This document shows positions 1 to 12,341 of a DNA stretch of 64,000 nucleotides, piece after piece. The notes below the pieces were generated by a model that did not search any database, was not told where the DNA came from, and saw nothing but the letters and a program-made list of their open reading frames with translations. The translations under genes were made by a program, and so were the position numbers. Positions within the stretch are counted from its first letter, which is position 1. The number at the start of each line of letters is the position of its first letter. Location: contig OU452236.1 in assembly GCA_911728455.2 (NCBI GenBank), positions 9,896,195 to 9,960,194 of the forward strand, read 5' to 3'. The DNA comes from Marthasterias glacialis (Eukaryota > Echinodermata > Asteroidea > Forcipulatida > Asteriidae).

Positions 1-219
1 TTTTTGATTAGTCAATATCAGACACATTAATTATGGATCAAATTATTTTATTTTATAAGTTCAGGACTTTTATCACAGATTACAGATAGCAACAAATAGC
101 TCTAATCCAACAATCATGACTGTGATTTACTGATCCTCATACCAATGAAGAATCAACTTTGGTTTTATTTGAATAAGAGAAAGATATTATTACCAAAGTG
201 AACACAAAAATTTACTTAC

Positions 220-351
220 TAACATCCACACAACTCATGCCGCAGGCATCGCGACACACACATATCTGCTGTTCTGTGTTGGGGCAATCATTTTGCCTGG
301 AACATGCAGGCAAACATTCACTTCCATTTACAAGACGAGGACATATTTCAT
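220..351 (-). CDS. WAP-like Cys-rich domain exon
   Basis: Internal exon of 132 bp (44 codons), phase 1-1. The acceptor is TAG at 352-354 and the donor GTAAGT at 214-219. It contains CLPACSRQNDC, then ICVCRDACGMSC. This spacing resembles the end of a WAP four-disulfide core (DC-x5-CC-x3-C-x3-C), with CVC in place of CC. Such modules are usually secreted and often inhibit proteases. It is the last exon of the minus-strand mosaic gene visible before the left edge. The WAP label rests on cysteine spacing only; a related extracellular Cys-rich fold is possible. Confidence 0.6.
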
Positions 352-480
352 CTATTTTAAATGGAAGAAAAGAGGCAGGGAATATAAGGAAGTTAAATTA
401 TTGTATTTCATCCTATAAAATTATGCACATCATACTGATGCCCTCAATCCTGTTTAGTGTAAGAGCAAAGATCGTATAGC

Positions 481-698
481 ACTGCAGGCGCAAGATGGGT
501 TACTGGAGGTCTTTCTATTGTTGGAACGTGAAGTACGGCCTGGACACCTATTCATTTCAGTAAGAAATATCGTTAGCAATGGTCATTGTCAGCACTGATA
601 AATTGTAGTATCAAAAGATTTGCTTACTGAAATGGCGTCCAGTGCATACTTCCCATTTCAGCCAGAGTAAACCATCTTGCGCCATCAGCGCTATGCTA
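481..698. mobile_element. Snap-back hairpin element (MITE-like)
   Basis: The left arm (GCGCAAGATGG, then about 75 bp ending near CATTTCAGTAAG) is repeated in inverse orientation on the right, ending AACCATCTTGCGCC. The arms are about 85 bp each with a 40-50 bp loop, so the whole unit can fold into an imperfect hairpin. There is no ORF. It lies between two exons of the mosaic gene. Confidence 0.65.
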
Positions 699-761
699 AC
701 TTTGTGTAAGAGTATGCATCAAACCACAAATTTGTACTATACGTGCAATTGCAATTGCACG

Positions 762-784
762 TTACCCTAACCCTAACCCTAACC
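762..784. repeat. Short interstitial telomere-type repeat
   Basis: Three exact CCCTAA units are preceded by TTA and followed by CC, i.e. TTAGGG repeats read on the minus strand. TTAGGG is the usual metazoan telomere unit. This is an internal patch, not a chromosome end. The rest of 700-1,640 is AT-rich with a poly-G run near 1,071, and I see no gene in it. Confidence 0.8.
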
Positions 785-1689
785 ATGGTTCTATATGCTG
801 GTTTTTAAACTAACAGACATTTTTTTACAATTGCACATTTGCCACTGTTGAAACAGTACTTTGTCGTGTAAACAATGTGCATCAGTCAAATATCCGGAAA
901 AGTGGTAGTGGACTTAATTAATTCCACTCAGGTTATTTGAGTTTTACAAGATTGTCTGCTCAACAACACCACAAATGAACAACTTCCAGAGGTCAGGATA
1001 CATAATAGGGTAGTGTTCATATGTCTTACCATGGCCTCTTTTGGGACAGCTTGAAGACAACATAGAATTATGGGGGGGGGGGGAATATCATACACTTGCC
1101 TTTACCGTCAAGCAAACATTTATCATTGTTAATGTGAACTTAGTGTATGCAAGGCATAGCTTTAAAATTGTTTAACAAAACACCCTGGTACATACTACTG
1201 TATAATACAATCATAATCTGTAAGTACCAATTTTAACCTGTTGGTGCTGGATGAGCCAGCAAACAGGTGCCGTGAGATTTTTGTATTTTTGTGTGAAATT
1301 CAAAACCCCTGAACATAGGTCCCCAACATTCAAAGTTCATTGCAAAATGAGCAGTTTATGCGGTAGAGAGGTTGCATTGATTGCTTACATTGAGTCCCTT
1401 TTTTCTGGGGGGAGGTGTACCAGAATTTGAGCATCCCAATGATACCCTTTCAAAATTCTTTGTCAAATTCTATCGGGCAGGTTTGTAGCATTTTGTAATA
1501 AGTCACGTCTAACATCGGTCTGTACTACTGACGTACGTTTATTAGAAAATGCTTCAAAACTGCTTCTTTTTTGAAGTGGTTGATGCAAAGTTAAATTGTT
1601 TAAAATGACCTGCACATCCAGTTGCCTATTTTGGCCAGTATCAATATAAGTTTAGTAACACGTTTTGTTGTTTTGGATATTCATGTAGG

Positions 1690-2590
1690 TTTGCCTGTTT
1701 ACATGGCTGACATCTCGCTCACGAGAAGGACAACACTGCAGTCAACTATCGAGTTGGTTGAATCAGGTGACCAGGGTATGACGCCGGCCACAAGCTCGTT
1801 CATGGGAATAAAGTCCAATCCTTGATGATGACACACATCTGCTACAATGCTGACACACAAAGGCTGGTAATGAGCAGGCAGCAGATGGTAGAGAGGGTAG
1901 TAGGGCGCGTTCATGCCGGCGGCAACGTTTAGCATCCGCGTCTGCTGCTCTTGCCGTTTCAGCTGCAGCAGCTCCAGCTTGCACTGCAGTTCGCCAGGCT
2001 GTCCTGTCTTTAGCTGTACATTCCCATTGTTGGACATTAATTCCAGCAGCCTTGAGATGCCTCTAGGGCCACCTGGTCGTCCTGGGAAGGACCTCATACT
2101 GCCGTCGTCCTCGGCAAAGCATACGACCATCACTCCCAGGCCGCTCACTTGCAGGGGTCCCACTACCAGCTTCCTGTTGCTCAACCCTGCCAGTACTGTA
2201 GTACCCTGTCGCCGTAAGACTTGTAAGATGCTTGTCGGTGTTCTTGACATTGACCTTCGATGTTTCTGCCTGCGCAGTAATTAAGTACAGCCTACCTTGC
2301 ACAGGAGTAGGCCGACTCTTTGGACCATTAACGTTACCCTATGGGTCCAACGGAGAGCAGGAGCTCGACGGTTGGTAGGAGTGCCGGTTGCCACGCAGTG
2401 TCCAGCTAACTTGGACTAGCAGGTCCCTGCCATTGTCCCCAGTTTTAGACTTCAGGTCATTGGTAGGCATGAAGTAGAAATGCTGCCCGGAGGAAGGGAG
2501 AATCTCCCAGAGAACCGTCAACATGCCTGCAGAAGCGCTGCTGCTGCCCAGCGCTAAGAAAAGAAACTGTTTAAAACAACACAGCAAAAA
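1690..2590 (-). pseudogene. Unidentified coding-like relic
   Basis: A GC-richer island in AT-rich surroundings. Minus-strand frames carry protein-like stretches: 2587-2339, containing TVLWEILPSSGQHFYF; about 2302-2200, containing GRLYLITAQAETSKVNV; and 2250-1699, containing LELLQLKRQEQQTRML. They follow one another but sit in different frames, as in a coding copy broken by small indels. I do not recognise the family. It could be a retrocopy or part of a transposon. Confidence 0.3.
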
Positions 2591-3002
2591 TAATGTTTGA
2601 AATCATAGTTTTCCTCTTCCTCGATGGGCTGCCTTCCCTGGCTTACGAGCCCCATCTGCCCGGAGCAAATCTGGTTTTAAGGCGCCAGAGACCCGGCTGC
2701 ACACCTCTGCCCACAGTTCTGAAACGGGGATTGGCACGTGAAGCCGGGCAGTAGGAGTTTGACTAGGAGAGGCTATTTAGACGCAGACCTTATGGGACTA
2801 TTTCAGTGGTGAAAAGCGGCTAAGAACTTCACACAATCCCGGTCATTCTTAACCCATTGACCCCCACTTGCCTGTTTATGCTGCTAATAAATAAACATCT
2901 GGATCAAGGCAATTTGGATTTAATCGGGGTCCTCTTATTGTCATATTGTTTATGAAATGAATCTGATAAATTCATTCTGATGAAAATCTTAGTTTTTTTT
3001 AC

Positions 3003-3191
3003 CATTTGGTAAACATGTTGGTGTTGCATCCATATTCCATTCCCCATCTCCTAAGCACGTCCTCTCTGTAGAATGAACTAAGCCGTACCCAGGAGAGCAA
3101 TTGTACGTTGCTTTAGCACCGTGGGCTCGATTAGTCGTGTACACAACGCTCCCGTGAACAGGAACAGGTAGTGGTTGACATAGTTTAGGAT
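3003..3191 (-). CDS. CCP (sushi) domain exon
   Basis: Exon of 189 bp (63 codons), phase 1-1. The acceptor is TTGTAG just upstream of 3191 and the donor G|GTAAAA at 3001-3003. It encodes a complete complement-control-protein module: CQPLPVPVHGSV, then AKATYNCSPGY, TCLGDGEWN and PTC, giving four cysteines and the conserved W. CCP modules mediate protein binding in complement factors and adhesion proteins. It lies about 450 bp downstream of the WAP-like exon at 3643-3807 and in the same phase. Confidence 0.88.
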
Positions 3192-3642
3192 CTACAATAA
3201 AGAAAGTCATCATGTTAAGATCACTTAATGCTTTTAAAGTAATTTCCTAGGATATGTGACTATGACGTAGACTTATTAAACCATTCTGTTTAGTCAAACT
3301 TTCTCAGGTTATTCATTTGTTTTCTTAGCACGGTGAAAAAAAATCATTAATTTTTTGCATTACTAGAACTTTCTCATGTAGTATGCCTAATTGAAAAGTG
3401 TGTGGAAGTTTGCACTGAACAGTGAACAAACTGGAGGCCTTTTCAATTGATCTTAGACACTGTAAATTCATGCACTGATGGTAAATAACACAACAAATTA
3501 TGTTAAATCAAAATTGCTAATTGAAAATCCTTAATCAGTATTCTCTGGATGTGGAAAGGGAACTTCATATATTCTTCCATTCTCATTTTGAGAGGTCTAA
3601 AAATGTGTACGTGTACCCCATGTACATGAACTGAGTTCTTAC

Positions 3643-3807
3643 TGTGTATACTGATGCATCGATATCAACATACTCCATCACACACACACTGTCTATTTCC
3701 ATAACAAACGTCTGTATCTAAGCTACATTGTTTGTTATAGCAGGTACGGCTGGATTCAATAGCTGCTGACTCATCAAATATGCAGTCATTCTGATCTATC
3801 TGATTGG
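3643..3807 (-). CDS. WAP-like exon with in-frame TGA
   Basis: Exon of 165 bp, phase 1-1. The acceptor TTTTGCAG ends at 3808 and the donor A|GTAAGA starts at 3642. It encodes NDCIFDESAAIESS, then CSLDTDVCYGNRQCVCDGVC, matching the cysteine pattern of the exon at 220-351. At 3665-3667 the frame has TGA where the paralogous module has glycine (GGN). Downstream Cys and donor are intact, so this is a single nonsense change, a sequencing error, or a dying exon. Confidence 0.55.
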
Positions 3808-3829
3808 CTGCAAAAAAAAAGGGGAAACC

Positions 3830-5820
3830 ATTAAATAGTGTAATAAAAATTTAATTGACATTGCACTCTGAACATTAATTGGGCCAAGTGATTGCACCTT
3901 GGATGCGGTTCTGTTAACAAAATAATTTACGAGACTGTGCGATTTGTCTAATCATCTGACAGTCAGCAAAGTCACATTAACCAACAAGTTGGTTGGTCAA
4001 ATGTTTTAGGAAACGCAAACCTAGGATGGTTTGCGAGCACCAGAAGCCCCAATTATGAAGTCCCATCGACACGTGTATTGGACGTGACCAATCCTTGGTC
4101 CCAGCGGCGTAGCGAAGGCACTTTCTTTCGGGAGGGGGGTGGAAGCCTAAATTTGCCGACTGACATTTAACAAATGAAAGTAAAAGCACAATGAAATGGG
4201 ACTCACCATTATGTGGGGGTTCGGGGCATAGGCCCTGAGCACTCATGAGGTTTTTCAGTGATTCAAAGGTTTAAACCCTTGTGTCAGCCACAGCATGATA
4301 AAATTCAGCAGGTACTACCAAATATGGCCATAACTTTTTTTTCGATGGGCCAAAAAAGCCAAGATTCCATGTAAACCTCACCCCTGGTATACCCCACAAG
4401 CCTGTAGACTTTCACTGGCCAGAACCTAACCACTGCAGAGTAAGGAGTGTTGAAAGACAGCAGCCACCTGTCTCCGTGCAGTAGTTAATTGATTGACCCT
4501 TGTGCTAAGGGTCATCGGCACAAGGCAGTATGCACTCTGTGAAAACAACTTGCCACCGCACACAGATCGTAAATAACACAAGTCTAAGTCTTGACTGGCA
4601 CTCCAATTCACCCTCATGGTCACTTATTATAGCTTTGGGCTTGCATGGGGGGTGGTTATTGACCTAAAAGACAGGGTGTTGATAAAAAATCATCTTGTGG
4701 TTTAACCACAGCGTAAAGTTTTCATTGCGGATGACCCCAGGGTTAAAATGACCCTCAGGTACCTAGCATTAGACGACTCATATTTGAAATGCAAGCTTTG
4801 AAAACCGGATTTTGATTTTTTTTTTTGCCAATCCCCTGTTGGAGTGTATAAACATAATTTCCAGTGGGAGTCCATCAGGGGCGAAGCCCCCAGACACTCT
4901 ACGGTTTGAAATGTTATCAGGGTAAGGAGGACCATCAAGCTGCCAAAAATTAACGTTTAATTTTGAAATTCAAACTTTGAATACTTTGGGCTCGGGACAA
5001 ATCCCCTACTGTTGGAGTTTATATGGACAACACTTCCTATGGGGATCCGTACGCTATACGGCTTTTAGTGTTTTCAAAGCGTAAATTTCCACACGTTGCC
5101 GAGAATATTAATTTTGATAATTTAAATTTTGACTTTTCACACTTCAGGGATTAAACTAAATTTTTCAGTCAGCAAATCTCTAGGCTTGCCGAATGGATTT
5201 GTGTTCAGTCCGAGCCCTTACTCGAGTAAGTTTGGTGCTCAATTTGCCGATTGTGGCTCTAAATGCCGACTTTGGAAAAATATTAAGGGGGTGCCACCTG
5301 CAAGACAGCTGAAGAAAACTTAGCTGAAGAAGTCTGGGCATGCATGCAGTCAGCACGATAGCAGAATAAGGAATGCTGAATTAAGTTTAAGTTCGGGGCA
5401 AACTTATATCCAGAACATGCCCTAACTACATGACCAGCCCAGGCTCTCATTGGCCAAATTCAAATTATCACACATGATGCTATACATGATTGGTCTTGTG
5501 GTAACCATGCAGATGAACAGTCAGTAGAAGCTTGTGGTTTGCACAGCTTCTAACTGGTGAGATCAACAAACAGGGATTAATTGTCCCTGCATCCTTCTTA
5601 GGAAGGCTATTGTGAGTGTACACATAAGTGTACCAGAGATCCTCAGCACTTCCAGGAAGAAGGAAAGATCAAAGACCATCCCTACCAAAGTAGGTAGAGA
5701 TCAAAGATCTCTGGACTATGAAAGGGTTAACTAGAACAAATCTTACCAGAAGGGCAAAGATAATACATAACAAAAGATCAGTAAAGTAAACATAGTCAAA
5801 ATGGAAAATTAAGGAATATA
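3830..5820. other. No gene seen
   Basis: AT-rich intron or intergenic sequence with only short unsupported ORFs. Two stretches near 4,700-4,930 and 4,940-5,080 share phrases such as 'cccctgttggagt' and 'ctatacgg', hinting at an old diverged repeat. Confidence 0.5.
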
Positions 5821-5829
5821 ATATTATAA

Positions 5830-6290
5830 CCCAAGACTTGTTTTTGGGTCGGGGTTACAAATGTATTTTTTTTTTTCACTTAAAAACACAAATGGCCGAC
5901 GCACAGGGCCCAGGGAGCAATAATAAGGCGCAGTTGACAAACCCAAATATTTTCTTGGTCTGATAAGTAAGAAATTAGCATGTTGAAAATACTCTATTGT
6001 TAAAAACGTGATATAATGTAACCCCCTAATTACAGGTTGAAAACACAAAATCCAAGACAGCCGCCAAAAAATAGCGGCCATTTTGAATTCCCGAAATCAT
6101 TTCAGTCACGTGACTCATCACTCACTTTATTGGCCAAAAAATTAAACAAGTGGAAATTATGTTCAAAAAGTAAAAAATTCACTTAAAAACATTAAAATGA
6201 AGTGACCCAAGGTCAAACAAATGGTTGCCTTGGCAACTGCTAACTCCCTGTATCAAATATTTTTCGCCAACATGATTCTAAACATATTTT
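5830..6290 (-). repeat. Dispersed repeat, copy 1
   Basis: In reverse complement this matches 25,480-25,920 in the same order: GCCATTTTTTGG next to CCAAGATGGC-like sequence, GTGTTTTCAACCTGTAATTAGGGGGT, CATGCTAATTTCTTACTT and CTCCCTGGGCCC. I estimate 65-75 % similarity by eye. There is no coding signal, so it is probably an old non-autonomous transposon. Confidence 0.55.
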
Positions 6291-6779
6291 GGGAAAAGTA
6301 AAAAAAAATTCGCGGTGATCAGACAAACTGATCAACAGTTACTGGCAAAAATTTGGTATGGGGCGCATTGTGCCCCCGGTCCTGGTAGGGTTAAAAATAA
6401 TATATATATAGGCCTATTATATCCATGGTGCCCGAGAGCAGATCAAGGCGTGTGGGTTTGTGGATTTGCAACATATCCAACATGGTGGTTGTTTGGGTCA
6501 TAACTTTATAACATAAAGCCAGGGTAACTGCTTGAGAATGTGGACCCACGTGGGTAGCTTTTCTGGAATGGGTGACAAGACGTACTGGGGATTTCTAAAT
6601 ATTCTGTATTCTCTTGAGTTGTGAATGTGGCAATCCAAAGATTGTGCTATAAATTCAATATATTATATCCAATCGCATTGAATGAACAATCGTTTGGTTA
6701 CCCTGGGATTCAGATGTTCCCGGATTCTGCGAATGTTCCTCAGGTGAAAGACTGATGATCTGACGCAGGCCGAGAATAG

Positions 6780-7360
6780 TGGTTACATTGTCATGTTGGC
6801 ATCAAGTAGCAGACCAAGAGAGCGTACTTTGGGAAGAGGGGAATGCATAGTCACTGATACTGTCCGCGTTACTCTGGTTTGGAATACATGCTGTAACCAA
6901 CTGAATGCGTAGATGTGATACTTTAAGTCATGTCTGATAATAATATCACAAATTGGCAAAATATGCAGAGAGAACAATTGAGGCCCCAGTACTGTGCCCT
7001 GGGGTACAGCATATTCTAGACTAACTGGGTCCGATGTAACGTTTCCTACTCAGACTGATGGAATCCGGTCGTCCAGGTAAAATTGACACCAATTCAGTAC
7101 CGATCCACTAATACCCACATCATGCTTTCTTTGATGCATGATGCTGTGGTAGACAGTATCGAATGCTGAGCTCATTGTCTAATACGACCAGACCTGTAAG
7201 TATACCCCTCATCCATGGCCTGCAAAATGTCATTACTCACACGAAGAACAGCAATTTCGACAGAATGATTCTTTCTGTACGCAGACTGGAAGAGATCCTG
7301 TAGTGACTGGTCAGCCACACACTTAAAGAACCATCCTGAGCCACAACATATGTTTTAGAC
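6780..7360 (-). pseudogene. LINE reverse transcriptase relic (CR1/L2-like)
   Basis: Read on the minus strand it gives FQSAYRKNHSVEIAVLRVSN, then YAVPQGTVLGP..LFSLHILP and VRSLGLLLDANMTM, all typical blocks of CR1/L2-type reverse transcriptase. There are several stops and frameshifts. The block with the catalytic FADD-type motif is missing, because the frame jumps from YHIYA to a later block. It is a dead fragment, abutting a second LINE in the opposite direction at about 7,380. Confidence 0.75.
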
Positions 7361-7379
7361 AAGATTTGCGACATTGCCA

Positions 7380-9890
7380 CATGGGTATGTTTTTGTCAAA
7401 TGTCAGAGGACTTCGAACAAATATTGGGGCTCTAACACACAAAGCAAACCGTTTCAAAGTTGATATTATTGTTGCCACAGAGACTCTCCTCAATACCGAT
7501 ATCGCCTATCGTTGGGTTCCAGCAGCCACCTTTTAGACGAGATCAAAGTGATGGCTGGGGCGGACTAGTAGTAAGGGTACGAGGGCCCATTTAGGTCCAG
7601 CGCCATCAAGACCTTGACCCACCGAATTTGAAAGTCATCTGGTGTACCATTCAAACTGAGACAGGACCTCTAGTTGTAGGAGCTGCATACTGCCCAGGAT
7701 CCTTGCCAGGTTATGATACCCGCCTCATCAGCTACCTGTCTGGTCCAAGCTACAAGTGCTCAATATGTGATCCTCCTTGGTGATTTTAAAGTTCAGCACA
7801 GAGAATGCTGGGCAGTAAGTCTTCAACAGACCAAGCAAAATAGTTTGAATGTAGGGCACATTCTCACTGTGCCGCAAGGGTTTTCCTCCAGGCCATCCGG
7901 TTTTCCTCCTTCCGAAAAACCAAACTTCTTCGATCTCAGGCTGTGCTCCGTGGTCATATAATGGGTTCATGTTGCTAGCTGCCGAAGGTGCCCTTGAATG
8001 CCTGCAGCTTGAACCCGTGTAGTCGCGTCCTTCGCAATTCAGCTTCTCAGCTGCAAGTAAGGATGATTAGCCTTCCAAATTATTGATATTACTATCATCA
8101 GAGCTACGGAGAAGTTTATACCACACTGCGATGCGACACACTGACAACCCATGGCATACGGAAGCCTATCGCATGGCCGAAAGAAAATCATACAGTATGT
8201 GAAAACCAGGATGACATGATAAGAGCAAGACAGGCATACCAACAAGTCGAGAAGGAAGCCAAAAAATAACACTTCAAATGTACAAGAGAAAAGCTGACAT
8301 CCAAAACAACAAAGCCCAGAGAATGGTGGTGGGCTGTGAAAAGGTTGCAAGAAAATGGGGCAAAGTCCAGAATGCTAGTGAGCAAGCCCCCACAGTTCAG
8401 CCCGTACAGGCTCAGCTTTGAACTTTGTGAAGTTTCGTCCACATGACATCAGACGCAAGCTTCAGAAGTTGGATGTCAACAAAGTCACAGTTCCAGATGG
8501 CATTGGAAACAGAGAACTGCGAGAATATTCTGCTACACTGGCCACATCATTAGCAACGCTCTTCTGCTTTTGTTTTCTGTCATTGAAATTCCCCTCTGTT
8601 GAAAGTACCAAAAGTAGTTCCAGTTCACATGAAACACGTACTCATCCTGCCAATTACTGCCCAATTATAGCCTCCTGAGTAACATAAGCAAGGTCACGTA
8701 ATCTGTTGTCAACAAACAACTTCAACACCACTTCTCCGCCAGAGGCCTAGTGAACAGTTTGGTTACAGACCAAACCATTCTGCTCAAAATCTGTTGCCCT
8801 ACCTCAGCCATGAGTAGCTCTCCTGCGTCAAGAACAGAAATGAAGTCAGAGATAACATCAAGGCAGCCTTTGACAGAGTGTTGCATAATGGGCTGGTGGC
8901 TAAACTGGAGGCCAGAGGAGTTTCATGGCTAGCCAGCTACCTCAGCGACCGGCATTCCCAGGAGGTGGTAGTATGTCAGACATCACAACAGCAAAGCATC
9001 AGTTCTTCAGTGCTCCAGGGTTCCATTATGATACCCACACTGTTTCTGGTGTACATTGATGACATGTGTGACAATTTGATAAATTATCTCAGTATTTATG
9101 CAGACAACAGCACACTGTACTGTATAATAGAGGATGGAGACCCAGTTCAGTCTATGGCATCTCTCAATACTGATCTTGCTCAAATCTAGCTATGAGGCCT
9201 CAAGCGGAAGGTCATCTTTGCCCCAGAGATATGCAAAGTCATGACCTTGAGTAAGAAGAAAAAACCACCAGATCAACCTGATCTCATCCTTCGTGGTGTG
9301 GCGCTGGAAGAAGTTAATGAGCTCAACATCTTGGGAGTCAAGTTCTCTTAGACACTCAACTTACATTCTCACGTAAGTTGTCCATTTCAGAGAGCAGGAA
9401 TGAGAGTCAGCGCTCTCTGGAAGGTTGCCCCCTACCTGGACTCCCAAGGACGGGCTTCTGTATTTTAAGCTCATATCAAGAGCACTATGGAATACGCCCC
9501 TCCTGCCTGGATTTTTGCTAGTGAATCGCAACTTGGGAAGCTGGATGACATACAGCAGAGAGCGATGGAGATCATCAAGCCCTCCTCAAGGATCCGTAAC
9601 AATTTACCCTTTAGCACACAACAAACCCTCTCAGGACTTGATCTTGTTTATAAGATGCACACAGAGGAGTCGCCTGAGCTAATACGATCTATACTACCTC
9701 CTCCACTCAGACCAAGCAGGGCAACTCAGAGCAGACAGACCATGGGTAACCATGTAATACAGGGTCTTACAGGAAGGACATCGACCAGCCACTGGTTCCT
9801 TCAGCAATATGACCGGTCCTTCCTACCTGCCATCATCCCTGTGTGGCACAATCTGCCTATGAAATAGTCGGCCATCCTCACCACAGAGGA
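7380..9890 (+). pseudogene. LINE relic with endonuclease and RT blocks
   Basis: A decayed non-LTR retrotransposon. 7,386-7,550 reads MSNVRGLRTNIGALTHKANR and VDIIVATETLLN, the start of an AP-type endonuclease. 8,420-8,690 has LQKLDVNKVTVPDGIGNREL, the RT entry block. 8,870-9,190 has VLHNGLVAKLEARGVSWLAS, QGSIMIPTLFLVYIDDM and the degraded catalytic stretch SIYADNSTLY. 9,300-9,867 has LHSHV, AGMRVSAL and MEYAPPAWIFASESQLGKLD, the C-terminal block. Stops and frameshifts are frequent. It belongs to the CR1/Jockey group; the exact clade is not decided. Confidence 0.8.
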
Positions 9891-9952
9891 AACAAGAAGT
9901 TCTGTCAGAGAGACCTCACCGCTTAGTAATGTATCTAGTTAAGTCCCAGCTA

Positions 9953-10920
9953 ACACACAACGTAACCACAACATTTCACAACGTTGTGGTTTGGTTGTCA
10001 TAAGGTACTGATTTTACAACATTGTGACAACGTTGTAAGAACGTTAGATTGAACGAAGGTGGTTGTATAAAGGTTGTATTTTGGTATTATTTGGAACGTT
10101 GTTGATGTGTTCCATGCAAGACGTTGTTAGAACGTTATATTTTGGTATTTTATACAACGTTTTCTTTCGGGATCACAACAACGTTATATTAACGTTGTAT
10201 ATTGGTATTAATGTAACGTTGTCATTTTGTCCAAGGCCTCTCGTTGTGGCAACGTAGGATGTTGGTGTTTTTATAACATTATATAAATGTTGCGAACATA
10301 ACGTAGTGTAAACGTAGTATTTACGTTTTCCAGCAAACACAACATAGTGAAGACGTAGTATTTACGTTTTCCGTTAACGTTGTAGTAATGTTGCAAACAC
10401 AACGTACTGACACCGTAGTATTTAGGTTTTCCAGTAATGTTGTGGTTATGTTGGCAACACAACGTAGTGAAGACGTAGTATTTACGTTTTTCATTAACGT
10501 TGTAGTAATGTTGCAAACACAACGTACAGACTACGTAGTATTTAGGTTGTCCAGTAATGTTGTGGTTATGTTGGCAACACAACGCAGTGAAGACGTAGTA
10601 TTTACGTTTTCCATTAACGTTGTAGTAATGTTGCAAACACAACGTACCGACGACGTAGTATTGAGGTTTAAAATTAATGTTGTGATGAAGTCGTAACCAC
10701 AACGTAGTGGTGAAGACGTATTATTTATGTTTTTTATTAATGTTGTGGTTATGTTGCAAACACAAGGTAGTGAAGACGTCGTATTTAGGTTTTCCATTTC
10801 TGTTGCGGCTTTTGTTGCAAACACAACGTACTAGTGTTGCAAACAAAACATAGTATAAACGTAGCACTTTGGTAATGTTGTGGTCATGTTGCAAACACAA
10901 CGTACTAATGTAAACTGGGG
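9953..10920. mobile_element. AACGTT-rich element with 60/120-bp array
   Basis: It begins CCCAGCTAACAC and ends near GTAAACTGGGG, which is close to the inverse of the start, suggesting short terminal inverted repeats. Inside, about 10,260-10,840 is a tandem array of 60-bp monomers (pattern 'aacgttgtagtaatgttgcaa', 'acaacgta', 'gtagtatttacg') arranged as alternating A and B types, giving a 120-bp period. The palindrome AACGTT and its variants recur throughout. ORFs across it are by-products of the repeat. Confidence 0.7.
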
Positions 10921-10929
10921 TGGGTTGGG

Positions 10930-12330
10930 GTAGGGCCCTATAGGGGTGGGACGGAGGCATACTATAGGGTTTCCATGTGTTCCATAATTAATGGAAAGGC
11001 CAGTTATTCTCCCCCACACCCCCAAACATATCAGCGAATAATACCCACAACAAAAAAACAAGAATCCCCGAAAAGAGGCCTATACAGAATTAAAAATGTT
11101 TACTATTTAAATTTCAAAAAGGTGATCACAAAGATGGGATGGAGCTGGTCGGACCCGCGAACTCCACACTAGATCCACCTATGGTACGAGCATGGAGGAA
11201 CACAATATTTTATTCCTCCATGGTACAAGCTAGTCACGAGAATGTTGTGATTGTAATACACTCATAAACCCAATTATGGGAAAATTTACCTTTTGCATAC
11301 CAACAACTTCGTCACACGAACCGTTGGTTATCGTTGACCAGTGTTCCACACGGCATACCAGTTTGCTTCATTGTATGTATAGCCAGTCAACAAGTCATGC
11401 TGTTAATGGTAGGCTGTGCCCAATGATGGTACACGAGAACCAACTGTTCATGTGTTATACACGAACTTCGGCTGATGCCATGCGCGACACAGCAACCATC
11501 ATGGCGCCGACGATGTTTGGTGTCGGTCAGTGATGATAATTTTCATAAAATTCCACCAAAAGGAGGTAGCACATGTTGAATCATCGAGGGAAACATTTTG
11601 CCAAAAAATCGCCAAAAGCCTCAAATCGAAAATTAATATTAAAGTTTTTGGCAATAGGGGCTAGGATAACTATAATAACTTCATCTACATTGGACTGTAC
11701 AGCTCAAGTCCGAAAGGAAGTTACCCAAATTAACGATGGTTTTCACTGATAGCAAGGAACAATTTCGGTTGTTATTTTTTTTCTGCTGTGTGGGGAGATG
11801 CTCATTTTAATACGCAGTCACTGTTAAATAAAATGTCATCATTTTGGGGGGAACAATCCTTCTAAATATGGGTAACTTTCTTGTTGACTCACGTTGTAGA
11901 CAAGGGAACCGGCAAGGCTGGACCAATTCCCCTTATAGCGATCACGGTGGGATTCATCAAATAAAGTCTCAGCGAAGTTCAATGCACGTTTCGTGCTCTG
12001 TCTTCACGCCTTTGCTTATGAGAATCTGAACTTCGCCGCAGCCGCCGTCTTGATAGAAACACATTTCATTAAGGTTAATGGGGAGCACTTTAGTAGAAAG
12101 ATATGCATGACAAAGAAATAATCATTATGCCGTACGTCGCTTCCATAGCTACTTCTGTCTGAACCGCCCCCAATCCACCCAACCCCACAGCTCTTGGACT
12201 GTTTTTCATGCTAATTGTAATACCTTTCGGTAAATCATGCATACAAAAATCATGTTTTTCGATTATTTTGCAGATTACAACGTTGGTAAAACGTTGTAGA
12301 AACGTTGTATAGAGACAGTGCATAAATTTG
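10930..12330. other. No gene seen
   Basis: No supported coding region. A small AACGTT cluster at 12,277-12,310 resembles the element at 9,953-10,920, just left of the LTR element insertion. Confidence 0.5.
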
Positions 12331-12341
12331 CATAATCATAT

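Noticed and set aside
198..479. 93-residue plus-strand ORF
   Set aside because: It is antisense to the WAP-like exon, whose splice sites and cysteine pattern explain the region better.
10271..11061. Overlapping ORFs with CLQHYYNVNGKRKYYVF-type repeats
   Set aside because: Both strands are open because of the 60-bp repeat without stops; no domain and no splice context.
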